Positions 34,460 to 43,214 of a stretch of 64,000 nt of DNA are shown in pieces. The translations under genes were made by a program, and so were the position numbers. The notes under the pieces were generated by a model. That model was not told the origin of the DNA and did not search any database. It worked only from the letters and a program-made list of their open reading frames with translations. The stretch comes from an uncultured Clostridia bacterium. GTDB taxonomy: Bacteria > Bacillota > Clostridia > Peptostreptococcales > Anaerovoracaceae. The first letter of the stretch is position 1. Each line of letters opens with the position of its first letter. The stretch is from NCBI GenBank assembly GCA_934278925.1, contig CAKQWJ010000009.1:3125-67124 (forward strand), written 5' to 3'.

Positions 34460-35053
34460 ATGATTTTTGTATTAAACAGTATTTTGCTCGGCGTGGGCCT
34501 GGCCATGGATGCCTTTTCCGTATCCATCGTGAACGGGCTGAACGAGACCCACATGTCCAAGGGGAAGACCTTGGGCATTGCCGGAACCTACGCCGGGTTT
34601 CAGTTTGCCATGCCCATGATCGGCTGGTTTTGCGTCCGTACCATTGCGGAAGCCTTTCAGGCTTTCCGGAAGTACATTCCCTGGATCGCCCTGCTGCTGC
34701 TCCTGTACATCGGCGGCAAAATGCTGCTGGAGGGAATCCGAAATCAGCGGGCGGGCAGCACTGAAGAGGGAACGACAATGGAAAGCGGAACCGAGCTGGG
34801 GCTGACGACCCTGCTGATGCAAGGGGTGGCCACATCCATCGATGCCCTGTCGGTGGGCTTCACCATTTCCGGCTACGGCGCGGCCAAAGCCTTTACTGCA
34901 TCTCTCCTGATTGCGGTGACCACACTGATCGTCTGTCTGGTGGGATTGCGCTTCGGAAAGAAATTCGGCGACAAGTTGGCGGACAAAGCCACGGTGCTGG
35001 GCGGCGTAATCCTGATTCTCATCGGAATCGAAATTTTCGTAACCGGAATATAG
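34460..35053 (+). CDS. mntP: MntP-type manganese exporter
   Basis: 197 residues with six hydrophobic segments and the two MntP repeat motifs AMDAFSVS (about residue 16) and SIDALSVG (about 125), whose Asp residues are in the membrane. It starts 19 bases after copA behind GAGGAAAG, so it is probably in the copper-induced transcript; no separate yybP-ykoY riboswitch is seen. Mn efflux together with Cu efflux is an unusual but sensible pairing. Confidence 0.9.
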   Translation: MIFVLNSILLGVGLAMDAFSVSIVNGLNETHMSKGKTLGIAGTYAGFQFAMPMIGWFCVRTIAEAFQAFRKYIPWIALLLLLYIGGKMLLEGIRNQRAGSTEEGTTMESGTELGLTTLLMQGVATSIDALSVGFTISGYGAAKAFTASLLIAVTTLIVCLVGLRFGKKFGDKLADKATVLGGVILILIGIEIFVTGI

Positions 35054-35065
35054 AAAAGTATCATC

Positions 35066-35106
35066 CGACTCTTCTGATTGATTCAGGAGCGCCGGATGTT
35101 TTTTGC
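35066..35106 (+). terminator. terminator of the csoR-copA-mntP operon
   Basis: CATCCG pairs with CGGATG outside an inner CTCTTCTGA/TCAGGAG stem, followed by TTTTTT. Confidence 0.75.
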
Positions 35107-35131
35107 GTTCAAACCGGGGATAGGGTATAAT
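35103..35131 (+). promoter_or_regulatory. promoter of the membrane protein-peptidase genes
   Basis: TTGCGT (35103-35108), 17-bp spacer, TATAAT (35126-35131), 34 bp before the ATG at 35165. Confidence 0.6.
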
Positions 35132-35164
35132 GGGGCATAGTTTCGAAATCAGGAGGAATGAGAA

Positions 35165-35995
35165 ATGACGAATGATATAAAAAAAGAATGGACACCGGGC
35201 AAGCGAGTCCGGCGCGGACTGATATACGGGTTCGGCACGGCGCTGCTGGTGTTGGTGCTGGAAGGCGCGCTGCGGGATTACGTGGTGGAAGGAGCCTTCC
35301 ACCTGAAAATCGGCACCACGGCCGGTGGCCTGGTGTTGGGCGTGCTGATGGCGGCGGTGGAGGAATTCCTCTGCTGGTATTTCCTGTGCCGAAGTGAGAA
35401 GCAGCCGGGTTTCGATCGGTATGCTTTCCGGAGCTATCTCCACGGGGGCTTCTGGATTGTCCTGGGTTTTGTGGGACTGCTCTCCGCACTCACCACCTTG
35501 GGCGGCGGTGCGGTTCCGGCGGACGTGCGCTGGAACACCATTTTGAGCCCCTTCTTTACCATGGTGATCATGAGCTTTTTGCTGTGGAAGGGATCCCGGG
35601 AAGGTGCCATGATTGTTCCTTGGTTCCTCCACGCTTTGTGGCTGTGCCCGCTGCTGATGGTGCTTCCGGGAAATGAGGTCACATCGGATATGGACCGGAC
35701 GGTGGTGACCTTCGTTCTTGTTTTCACCCCGGTGTTCTACGTGGCGGCGCTGCTTGTTTTTATAAGAAACCGAAAGAAGGTGCGGGATCCGAAGGAGTAC
35801 ATTCCGGCGGGACATGCCGTTTCCCGGCGGGGCAAGAAGAAATCCCAAGAGGAAGAACAGCCGGCGCTGAGTCAGGCGTTTGCGGAGGCGGCACCGGTGG
35901 AATCCGCGGAAGAAGCGACAGTGGAGGACGTGCCGGATGTTTCGGAGGCGACGGACCGGTATGCAGCGGAAAAAGTGGAAGATCACTACCTATAA
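35165..35995 (+). CDS. membrane protein of unknown function with acidic tail
   Basis: 276 residues with about six hydrophobic segments: 18-36, 50-70, 97-115, 130-146, 155-170 and 182-200. They are followed by a cytosolic basic patch (RNRKKVRDPK) and a C-terminal tail of about 60 residues rich in Glu, Ala and Ser. EEFLCW in the second segment recalls the first motif of CAAX-type membrane proteases, but the second and third motifs are absent, so I do not assign that function. GAGGAATG is upstream. The M16 peptidase gene follows after 21 bases. Confidence 0.65.
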   Translation: MTNDIKKEWTPGKRVRRGLIYGFGTALLVLVLEGALRDYVVEGAFHLKIGTTAGGLVLGVLMAAVEEFLCWYFLCRSEKQPGFDRYAFRSYLHGGFWIVLGFVGLLSALTTLGGGAVPADVRWNTILSPFFTMVIMSFLLWKGSREGAMIVPWFLHALWLCPLLMVLPGNEVTSDMDRTVVTFVLVFTPVFYVAALLVFIRNRKKVRDPKEYIPAGHAVSRRGKKKSQEEEQPALSQAFAEAAPVESAEEATVEDVPDVSEATDRYAAEKVEDHYL

Positions 35996-36016
35996 TATAG
36001 AAGAAAGGGAATGCGT

Positions 36017-38956
36017 ATGACGATACAGGAGCATAGAGACTTGGAAGTAAATGAGGTGCTGCACGGGTTTCGGGTGCAGCGGCGGGTGCCTTTGGAGGAG
36101 CTGCAGGGAACCCTGATTCAGATGGAACACGAATCCACCGGGCTGAAGCTGATCTGGCTGGACCGGGCGGAGGAGAACAAGACCTTTGGGATTGCCTTCA
36201 AGACGCTGCCGTGGAACGACACCGGGGTGTTCCACATTCTGGAGCATTCGGTGCTGTGCGGGTCGGATCGGTATCCGGTGAAGGAGCCTTTCGTGGAGCT
36301 GGTAAAGAACTCTCTGAACACCTTCCTGAATGCCATGACCTTCCCGGATAAGACGTTATACCCGGTGGCCAGCAAGAACAACAAGGATTTCATCAATCTG
36401 ATGCGGGTGTACATGGATGCGGTGCTGCATCCGGCCATCTACCGGAACCCGAATATTTTCCGGCAGGAGGGCTGGCATTACGCCTTCGATGAAGCGGGGA
36501 CGCCGTCTTACAAGGGCGTGGTGTTCAACGAAATGAAGGGAGCCATGGCCAATGCGGACGAGCTGCTGGAGGATGCCATGTGCCTGGCGATGTTGCCGGA
36601 TACGCCGTACCGATTCAATTCCGGCGGCGATCCGAAGCACATTCCGGATCTGACCTACGAGGATTTTATCGACACCCACCGGAAATTCTACGCACCGTCC
36701 AACGCCTACATCTGCCTGGACGGAAATCTGGATATCGACGAAGTGCTGGGCATCCTGCAGGACGAGTACCTGAAGGATTTTGGACGGACCGAGCCGGTTC
36801 ACTTCCCGCCGAAGCAGGCGCCGGTGGACGGCGGAAGCCGCAGGGTGACCTACGAGATTGCGCCGGATGAGGAAAAGGAGCCGCGGATGCGGATTGCCTG
36901 GGGCGGCGTGATCGGCGACTACGATGACCGGGAGAAGCTGGTGGCCATGCACGTGCTGCACAGCGTCATCGCCCACAACAACCACTCCCCACTGGTAAAA
37001 TGCATCCTGGACAGGGGCCTGGCCGAGGACGTGATCGTCTCCGTGATGGATTCGGTGCGGCAGCCTTATGCCCGCATCGAAGTCCGGAATTATGCGCCGG
37101 AAAATACGGATCTTATCCGCACACTGATTCACGATGAGCTGAATCGTCTGGTAAAAGAAGGATTGGACCGGGAAGAGCTGGATTCCGCCCTGGCCAATAC
37201 GGAATTCATCATGCGGGAACGGGATTTCGGATCCTATCCGTCGGGCTTAATCTACAGTTTCAACATCCTGGAGAGCTGGCTGTACGGTGGAAAGCCGGAG
37301 GCCAACCTGCAGGTGGGAGATATTTTCGAGAAGCTTCGGGAGAAAGCCGACCAAGGATACTTCGAGGAACTCCTTCGGGCGGTTTATCTGGACAACGACC
37401 ACCGCTGCGAGGTCATCATGGAACCTTCCCGCGCTGCAGGCGAAGAACGGCGAAAGGCAGAGGAGCAGCGGCTTCGGAACGAGGAAGCAGCCTGGGATTC
37501 GGCGGAGAAGGAAGCCCTTCAGCGTCAGGAAAGAGAACTGCAGGAATGGCAGGAGGAGACGGATTCGGAGGAGGATCTGCAATGCCTGCCGCACCTGACT
37601 TTGGCAGATATTCAGGACATGCCGGAGGACATCCCGACGGAGGTGCGGGACATGGACGGCACCAAGGTGCTGGTGCACGATATCCCAACCGGCGGCATCC
37701 TGTACGTAACGGCGTTCTTTGACATTACGGACCGGACAGAAGAAGAGTTGTCCCGGATTTCCTTCCTGACGGAGATTCTGGGCAAAATTGCCACCCGCCG
37801 GTCCACCCCGACGGATCTGCTGAACCGGAGCCGTCTGTACTGCGGAAATGTTGATTTTAGCACGGCAACGTTCTCGAAGAACAACGACGGAGCATCCTAT
37901 AAAGCGAAGCTGGTCGCCACCTTCAGCACCTTGCCGAAGAATCTGGAAGCGGCAGTGGCCCTGGTGACGGAAGTACTGAGGGAAACCCAGCTGCTGGATG
38001 AAGAGGCGGTTCGGAATCTGCTGAAACAGGACCGAGGTGATATGCAGCAGCAGATGGCCATGGCGGGGCATTCCCTGGGACTGCGTCGGCTGACGGCCAT
38101 GTTCACCGGTGCCGGTGTGGTAAATGAATGTACCGACGGACTGACCTACTACGAGTGGATGAAGAAGCAGGAAGAGAACTGGGATTGGACCTCCTTCCGG
38201 AATCTCCTGACCCGGGAGTTGCACCGCTGCGTGAACCCGAACAAAATGATGCTCAGCATCACCGGGGGCACGGAAGCCGACGTCCGGACGCTGGTGGCGG
38301 AGTTCCGAAAGGGTCTGCCGGCAGAGGAAATCGAAGCGGCTTCGCCGGAGGCGGAAGGGCAGCCGGCGGTTCATCCGTGGGGCGCCCGGAAAGAGGGCAT
38401 CGTAATTCCGGCGGACATCTCCTTTGCCATCCGGGGCGGAGATATTACCAAGTTCGGTGCGCAGTGGAACGGGGAGCTTTCTCTGGCGGCCCGAATCGTT
38501 TCCTACGCCTACCTCTGGAATATCATCCGGGTGCAGGGCGGCGCTTACGGAACCGGCCTGACCGCCGGCGTGTCCGGGCTGACGGCCTGCTACTCCTACC
38601 GGGATCCGAAGGGCGCGGAGTCTTTGCAAAAATACGAAACCGTGGGAACCTTCCTGAAGGAGTTCACCGATGCCGATCCGGATCTCACCGGATTCATCAT
38701 CGGGGCGGTGTCCGAATCCTCCCGGGTGCTGACGCCGCGCCTCAAAGGAAACGGGGCGGACAGCATGTACCTTAGCGGGCGGACCTACGAGGACCGCTGC
38801 ACCGAGCGGCGGCGGGTGCTGAATTCCACGCCGGAGAAGCTGGCGAAGTATGCGGAGCCCCTGGCAAAAGCCATCGCCGAAGGTGGCATCGTGCTGGTGG
38901 GCGGAAAGAACCAGCTGGAAGCCTATGGTGAGCTGGACCGGGTGATTACGGTATAG
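36017..38956 (+). CDS. M16C (presequence-type) metallopeptidase
   Basis: 979 residues from ATG 36017 (AAAGGG seven bases upstream; ATG 36011 is too close). The inverted zinc motif HILEH (about residues 75-79) and the downstream Glu in VVFNEMKGAM (about 174) are present. The four-domain clam-shell layout is full length, with a long charged linker at about 470-520 (RRKAEEQRLRNEEAAW). Members degrade short peptides and are cytosolic in bacteria. The substrate is unknown; a role in peptide turnover suits an amino-acid fermenter. Confidence 0.9.
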   Translation: MTIQEHRDLEVNEVLHGFRVQRRVPLEELQGTLIQMEHESTGLKLIWLDRAEENKTFGIAFKTLPWNDTGVFHILEHSVLCGSDRYPVKEPFVELVKNSLNTFLNAMTFPDKTLYPVASKNNKDFINLMRVYMDAVLHPAIYRNPNIFRQEGWHYAFDEAGTPSYKGVVFNEMKGAMANADELLEDAMCLAMLPDTPYRFNSGGDPKHIPDLTYEDFIDTHRKFYAPSNAYICLDGNLDIDEVLGILQDEYLKDFGRTEPVHFPPKQAPVDGGSRRVTYEIAPDEEKEPRMRIAWGGVIGDYDDREKLVAMHVLHSVIAHNNHSPLVKCILDRGLAEDVIVSVMDSVRQPYARIEVRNYAPENTDLIRTLIHDELNRLVKEGLDREELDSALANTEFIMRERDFGSYPSGLIYSFNILESWLYGGKPEANLQVGDIFEKLREKADQGYFEELLRAVYLDNDHRCEVIMEPSRAAGEERRKAEEQRLRNEEAAWDSAEKEALQRQERELQEWQEETDSEEDLQCLPHLTLADIQDMPEDIPTEVRDMDGTKVLVHDIPTGGILYVTAFFDITDRTEEELSRISFLTEILGKIATRRSTPTDLLNRSRLYCGNVDFSTATFSKNNDGASYKAKLVATFSTLPKNLEAAVALVTEVLRETQLLDEEAVRNLLKQDRGDMQQQMAMAGHSLGLRRLTAMFTGAGVVNECTDGLTYYEWMKKQEENWDWTSFRNLLTRELHRCVNPNKMMLSITGGTEADVRTLVAEFRKGLPAEEIEAASPEAEGQPAVHPWGARKEGIVIPADISFAIRGGDITKFGAQWNGELSLAARIVSYAYLWNIIRVQGGAYGTGLTAGVSGLTACYSYRDPKGAESLQKYETVGTFLKEFTDADPDLTGFIIGAVSESSRVLTPRLKGNGADSMYLSGRTYEDRCTERRRVLNSTPEKLAKYAEPLAKAIAEGGIVLVGGKNQLEAYGELDRVITV

Positions 38957-39006
38957 AAAGTACGATTGATAAAGAAGAGAAATACAATGAATAAGGGGGT
39001 ATGACC

Positions 39007-40434
39007 ATGAGAAAAACGAAAATAATTTGCACCATCGGACCGGCCAGCGAGTCGGAAGCTGTTTTTACCCAGATGTGCAAAGCGGGACTGAACGTGGCCC
39101 GGCTGAACTTCTCCCACGGAAATCACGAGGAGCATTTGAAGCGGATCCGGATGATTCGGAAGGTCCGGGAGGAGCTGAAGCTGCCGATTCCGATCATGCT
39201 GGACACCAAGGGTCCGGAGTATCGCATCGGCGTGTTCAAGGACCATCGGGTCACCCTGACGGATGGGCAGGATTTCACCTTCACCACGGAGGATTTGGAG
39301 GGGGACGAAAACCGGGTTTCCGTAAGTTACAAGGGATTCGCCAAAGACCTCCGGAAGGGCGACCGGGTGCTGGTGAACAACGGCCTGGTGGTGTGCACGG
39401 TAAAAGAAATTAACGGCAATGACGTGCTGTGTCGGGTGGATATCGGCGGCGAGCTGTCCGACCGGAAGAGCATGAATTTTCCGGGCCGGCTGATGAGCAA
39501 TGCGTTCCTCAGCGAGCAGGATAAGAAGGATCTGCTGTTCGGCATCGAGCAGGACGTGGACTACGTGGCGGCGTCCTTCATGTCCACCAAGGAAGATGCA
39601 CTGGAGATGCGGAATTTTCTGGATGAGAACGGCGGCCAGGACATCGATATCATCGCGAAAATCGAGAACCGGTCCGGCGTGGATAACGTGGAATCGATTT
39701 CAGAAGTGGTAGACGGCATCATGGTGGCCCGGGGCGACCTGGGCGTGGAAATTCCTTTCGTGGAAGTTCCGGCGATTCAGAAGCAAATCGTCTCCAAGTG
39801 CCGGATGCTGGGAAAAAGAGTCATCGTGGCAACGGAGATGCTGGAATCCATGATTCACAACATTCGTCCGACCCGGGCGGAGATTTCCGATGTGGCCAAC
39901 GCGGTGTACGAGGGCGCTTCGGCGGTGATGCTGTCGGGAGAAAGTGCCGCCGGAAAATATCCGGTGGACGCGGTTCGCACCATGGCGGAAGTGGCAGAAT
40001 ATACGGAAGAAAAAATCGATTACCGGAATCGGTTCCGCAAAACGGATTTCACCACGAAGAATATTCTGGATGCCATTTCCCACTCCGCTTGCCAAATGGC
40101 CATCGATGTGGAAGCGAAGTGCGTGATTGTCAGCTCCGTCAGCGGACTTACCGCTCGAATGGTGAGCCGATTCCGAAATGCGGTGCCGATTATCGGAACC
40201 ACCATTCGTCCGAAGGTATACCGGAAGCTGGCCCTTTCCTGGGGCGTCATTCCGGTGCTTTGCGAGGAATACGAATCCATGGATGTGCTATTCTTCCATG
40301 CCATGAAGGAAGCCACCCGGATTCTGAATCTGGAAGTGGGGGACAACGTGATTATGATGGGCGGAAAGCTCAGCGGCATCACCGGAAATACCAATATGAT
40401 TAAGTTCGAGACCATTAAGCGGATCTACGAATAG
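39007..40434 (+). CDS. pyk: pyruvate kinase
   Basis: 475 residues from ATG 39007 (AAGGGGG in place; ATG 39001 abuts the ribosome site). Motifs: KIICTIGPAS (residues 4-13), ARLNFSHG (about 33), MLDTKGPEYR (about 64, the usual KGPEIR with Tyr), the active-site IAKIENRSGVDN (about 216) and MLSGESAAGKYP (about 310). It lacks the extra C-terminal phosphotransferase-like domain of some clostridial enzymes. It converts PEP and ADP to pyruvate and ATP. Confidence 0.95.
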   Translation: MRKTKIICTIGPASESEAVFTQMCKAGLNVARLNFSHGNHEEHLKRIRMIRKVREELKLPIPIMLDTKGPEYRIGVFKDHRVTLTDGQDFTFTTEDLEGDENRVSVSYKGFAKDLRKGDRVLVNNGLVVCTVKEINGNDVLCRVDIGGELSDRKSMNFPGRLMSNAFLSEQDKKDLLFGIEQDVDYVAASFMSTKEDALEMRNFLDENGGQDIDIIAKIENRSGVDNVESISEVVDGIMVARGDLGVEIPFVEVPAIQKQIVSKCRMLGKRVIVATEMLESMIHNIRPTRAEISDVANAVYEGASAVMLSGESAAGKYPVDAVRTMAEVAEYTEEKIDYRNRFRKTDFTTKNILDAISHSACQMAIDVEAKCVIVSSVSGLTARMVSRFRNAVPIIGTTIRPKVYRKLALSWGVIPVLCEEYESMDVLFFHAMKEATRILNLEVGDNVIMMGGKLSGITGNTNMIKFETIKRIYE

Positions 40435-40441
40435 AAACGTT

Positions 40442-40487
40442 AAAACCATGCACCAATCGCTTGACGCCGATTGGTGCATGGTTTTTT
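40442..40487 (+). terminator. terminator of pyk
   Basis: AAAACCATGCACCAATCG pairs perfectly with its complement ending at 40482, followed by TTTTTT. Confidence 0.9.
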
Positions 40488-40502
40488 ATTGAAGGAAGAA
40501 TG

Positions 40503-40583
40503 CGGCCCGGTCGGTCGGCAAGGTTCGCGCCCGCCTGCCCGCAAAGCCAATGAATTCGGTTTTCGAGCGCGAACCCCGGGCCG
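40503..40583. other. GC-rich nested inverted repeat
   Basis: Inner arms GGTTCGCGC (40522-40530) and GCGCGAACC (40567-40575) are perfect, and outer arms CGGCCCGG (40503-40510) and CCGGGCCG (40576-40583) nearly so. No T-run or coding frame. It could be a structured RNA leader or a palindromic intergenic element. Confidence 0.55.
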
Positions 40584-40602
40584 GGAGTATCTAAGATGCT
40601 TT

Positions 40603-40668
40603 TCTTAAGAAATCTTAAGAAACTCTTTTTCACGTACTATTACTAATTTCTTTTCTATGTGTTACAAT
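40603..40668 (+). promoter_or_regulatory. promoter and tandem dyads before the small membrane protein gene
   Basis: TCTTAAGA occurs at 40603-40610 and 40613-40620, 10 bp apart (one helical turn), suggesting a regulator site. TTACTA (40640-40645), 17 bp and TACAAT (40663-40668) with an upstream TG form the promoter. Confidence 0.5.
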
Positions 40669-40730
40669 TATGACAGCAGATAACAAAGAAAGGACAGTGG
40701 TGTTCTGCGGATAAAGAGGAGGGCAGTACT

Positions 40731-41099
40731 ATGAGAAGATGTATAGAGAATGTTATCGGGATTGTACTTGTTGGAATTTCGATGTTGGTACAAATGCGAT
40801 ACATTCAAAAAACTCAGTACCAAATATATGCGTTCTTCATATTTTTTATTGTAGTTATAATTCTACATACGATAGAAGCAGTGGCTGTAAAAAAATATGA
40901 TCATAAAACCTATGGGAATATACGCATCCTGCTTTGTGTAAGCCTGCTTTCCGAACTTCCGATAATTTGGATGTACCGGAATTCTATTGAGGCAAACCAA
41001 CAGGAAATCACAGATGTTGTTCGTGCTCTTATTTTTATAGTGGTTCTGCAGATATTTGTTAGTGCAGCACTCAGTTTTGCTTATCGAAAGAAGAAGTAA
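40731..41099 (+). CDS. small multi-pass membrane protein, unknown
   Basis: 122 residues with three to four hydrophobic segments (about 8-22, 30-50, 64-80 and 95-115) and a basic C-terminus (YRKKK). Base composition is clearly more AT-rich than that of pyk and the other neighbours, which suggests separate origin. GAGGAGGG precedes the ATG. No family recognised. Confidence 0.65.
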   Translation: MRRCIENVIGIVLVGISMLVQMRYIQKTQYQIYAFFIFFIVVIILHTIEAVAVKKYDHKTYGNIRILLCVSLLSELPIIWMYRNSIEANQQEITDVVRALIFIVVLQIFVSAALSFAYRKKK

Positions 41100-41488
41100 T
41101 CCTTTTCATCTGAACGCGGACCGAATCCGGTACGCCCCCGGTTTAGGTGGGTTCGGGTGCGCACCTCTAATTCGGGCCGCTTGCCGGGAAGTGGTGGAAA
41201 AGTGATGCAGGAACGCTCCGCAAAGAGGTTCCTGCATCACTTTTCCTCGCGGCCGTTGGGTAGATTAGGATGAAATGCTTGGAGGAACCGGAGGTATGTG
41301 ATGCATGGAAGCAGAAAACAAGGACTCGAACATCATTTTTTCACTCAAGTGAAGTTAAAGAAGAAGAAATGAAGTGTAGAAATGATTGGAGTGATGCATG
41401 AGATGGAAAAAAGGGGGTTCATGCATCAACATTGAAAATGAGGTTGATGCATGGAGCAGAAAAACAGGAACTCATGCATCACTTTTTA
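41100..41488. repeat. cluster of four related hairpins (TGATGCATG/CATGCATCA)
   Basis: No gene is seen. The first hairpin has 19-bp perfect arms (41196-41214 and 41228-41246, containing GTGATGCAGG). Similar arm pairs recur at about 41299-41336 (right arm eroded), 41392-41428 and 41445-41481, the last two with exact TGATGCATG...CATGCATCA arms and purine-rich loops. Several are followed by T-runs. They look like copies of one small palindromic element. Confidence 0.7.
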
Positions 41489-41533
41489 GGAAGCGCAGTG
41501 CGGGCAGAGCCCCGCACCTTGTCTCCAAAGACC

Positions 41534-41963
41534 CATCCGACCCCAGAAACGTGGTGCCCCGCGACGAAGAAACAAGGGTTTGCGGGGAGCGGAGCACCAC
41601 GCCCACCCGGCGGTCTGCCCATCCGACCCCAGAGACGTGGTGCCCGTTGACGAAGGAACAAGGGTTTGCGGGGAACGGAGCACCACGCCCACCCGGCGGT
41701 CTGCCCATCCGGCCCCAAAGGCGTGGTGCCCGGTAACGAAGGAACAAGGGTTTGCGGGGAGCGGAGCACCACGCCCAACTTGCCGGAGGCCCATCCGACC
41801 CCAGAAATGTGGTGCCCCGCGACGAAGAAACAAGGGTTTGCGGGGAGCGGAGCACCACGCCCAACTTGCCGGAGGCCCATCCGACCCTAGAGACGTGGTG
41901 CCCCGCGACGAAGGAACAAGGGTTAGCGGGGAGCGGAGCACCACGCCCAAGCCGCCGGAGGCC
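41534..41963. repeat. five 86-bp tandem repeats, each self-complementary
   Basis: CATCCG marks unit starts at 41534, 41620, 41706, 41792 and 41878, with a partial sixth at 41964; the period is exactly 86 bp. In every unit GTGGTGC and GCACCAC are inverted about 40 bases apart, with inner CCCCGC/GCGGGG pairing possible. Because 86 is not a multiple of three and the units lack stops, several frames stay open, but no ribosome site or codon pattern supports translation. There are no spacers, so it is not CRISPR. GC-rich and unlike the flanking AT-rich bases. Confidence 0.88.
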
Positions 41964-42053
41964 CATCCGCCCGGCGGGCGGAGCTCCAACAAGCCGGCGA
42001 CAGCCTCACACACCTGGCCGGAGGCCCACCCGGCGCCCGGCCGAATAAGCGCA

Positions 42054-42104
42054 GACAAAAAACCAGGGGCTGCCCGCGGGCAGCATCTGGTCCTTTGTCT
42101 TCAT
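42054..42104 (-). terminator. terminator of the YdjY-like lipoprotein gene
   Basis: Read on the minus strand, GCTGCCC-GC-GGGCAGC with an outer ACCAG/CTGGT stem is followed by TTTTTTGTC. It is 26 bases beyond the stop. Confidence 0.8.
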
Positions 42105-42129
42105 CTAAGATTCCTTCCTGCGCGAAACC

Positions 42130-42798
42130 TTATTTTACCAGAGTATAGGTAACCTTTACGGTCTCGCCGTCGTCCGGAAGGTTTGCCGGCTTGTATTCGA
42201 TCATCATCGGTGTGTCGAATCCGGAAGTGATTCCCATGTAGCATCCGCCGAAGCAGGTGATGCAGCCGGTCTTTGCGCTGCGCTGGTTTTCCAGATTTCC
42301 GGAGAATCCTACTTCGTAGCTTCCGTCATATGCCTTGCCCTTGTAGGTAGGATCGGTGATGACATCCTTCAGGTCGTAGTCCTTGCCGCCCCAGGAAACG
42401 GTCACCTTGAACTTTGCGAAATCGGAGTGGCCGGTGCCTTCCTTCAGCAGGTCCTCGATGGACTGATCTTCTCCGAACTCGGTATCGGTATCGTTCCAAA
42501 CCTTCTCGCCGGCAACTTCTGTCAGTGCCTTGTAGAAATCATCGGTGGTTACGGCGGTGTTCAGAATGGACTTCTTTGCCATGGAACCGTCCTTGTTTAC
42601 GATGAACCAGTGCTTCGGGCTCTTTACCGCGCCGTTTACCACACAGTCGATGGATACGGTTCCGGCATCCTTATCGACGGTCGCCTCGGTGCTTGCTTTC
42701 TCGGATGCTTCTTTCGACTTCTCGGACTTGCTGCCGCAGGCGCTCAGCGAGAACATTGCAATCAGTGCGATGAGAAGAATTGGTAAAAACTTTTTCAT
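42130..42798 (-). CDS. YdjY-domain-like lipoprotein
   Basis: 222 residues from ATG 42798 (GGAGGG on the minus strand upstream). Lipobox LSAC with Cys about residue 21, then a Ser/Lys/Glu-rich linker. The body (about 50-222) matches the YdjY-type pattern: KHWFIVNKDG, VTTDDFYKALTEVAGEKVW, FKVTVSWGGKDYDLKDVI and the Cys-rich GCITCFGGCYMGITSG near residue 180. YdjY-type proteins lie near redox or metal genes; function unknown. It has its own promoter and is divergent from the cobalamin riboswitch. Confidence 0.7.
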   Translation of the reverse strand: MKKFLPILLIALIAMFSLSACGSKSEKSKEASEKASTEATVDKDAGTVSIDCVVNGAVKSPKHWFIVNKDGSMAKKSILNTAVTTDDFYKALTEVAGEKVWNDTDTEFGEDQSIEDLLKEGTGHSDFAKFKVTVSWGGKDYDLKDVITDPTYKGKAYDGSYEVGFSGNLENQRSAKTGCITCFGGCYMGITSGFDTPMMIEYKPANLPDDGETVKVTYTLVK

Positions 42799-42847
42799 AT
42801 TTTCCCTCCAAAGTAATTCCTTAAAAGATTCATAGCTAACTTTCATC

Positions 42848-42876
42848 AATATAATATAACGAGAGAAAGAAGTCAA
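42848..42876 (-). promoter_or_regulatory. promoter of the YdjY-like gene
   Basis: On the minus strand TTGACT (42876-42871), 17 bp, TATATT (42853-42848), 50 bp before the ATG. Confidence 0.65.
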
Positions 42877-42929
42877 GACGACTACCCGGCGAAGCGCGGG
42901 GTCTAACGCCATAGAGACCGATGAACCAA

Positions 42930-42958
42930 TTGACAACCTTTTTGGTATGTGATAAATT
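42930..42958 (+). promoter_or_regulatory. promoter of the cobalamin locus
   Basis: TTGACA (42930-42935), 17 bp, TAAATT (42953-42958), about 28 bases before the riboswitch begins. Confidence 0.6.
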
Positions 42959-42985
42959 TAAAGGTACTAAAAAAAGGTTTTACAC

Positions 42986-43158
42986 GATTCAGGTGCCGGC
43001 CGTTTCCGATAAAAATGGGAAATTGGGGCCGGTGAAAAGGGAATCCGGTGAGAATCCGGAGCGAAGCCGTCACTGTGTTAGGGAGTGAATTCGCAAAGTC
43101 ACTGGGAGTACCCGGGAAGAGCGGAGGAGCGATGATCGAAGTCAGGAGACCTGCCTGA
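42986..43158 (+). ncRNA. cobalamin riboswitch
   Basis: The class's conserved blocks occur in order: CAGGTGCC (P1/P2 entry), GGTGAAAAGGGAATCCGGTG (B12 box region), GAATCCGGAGC, CACTG, and GTCAGGAGACCTGCC at the 3' end. It precedes an intrinsic terminator region and the chelatase-transport-biosynthesis operon, consistent with shut-off when adenosyl- or methylcobalamin binds. Confidence 0.95.
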
Positions 43159-43214
43159 GTCGGGGATATGGATTTGCGGTACTCGAATCCGATTCCGGGC
43201 AGAACAGCGAAGCA

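Noticed and set aside
35165..35995. CAAX/CPBP-type membrane protease
   Set aside because: Only an EE-containing segment resembles motif 1; the other motifs needed for the active site are absent.
40503..40583. tRNA or rRNA fragment
   Set aside because: The GC-rich folds do not give a cloverleaf, and no conserved T-loop or anticodon arm is seen.
41534..41963. CRISPR array
   Set aside because: Units are directly adjacent at 86 bp without unique spacers, and no cas genes are present.
41534..41963. Integron attC array
   Set aside because: No GTTRRRY/RYYYAAC core sites, no cassette genes between units and no integrase in the window.
41398..42152. Several overlapping open frames on both strands across the 86-bp repeats, rich in Pro, Gly and Arg
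   Set aside because: The 86-bp unit lacks stops in most frames, so open frames are expected; no start signals or family resemblance.
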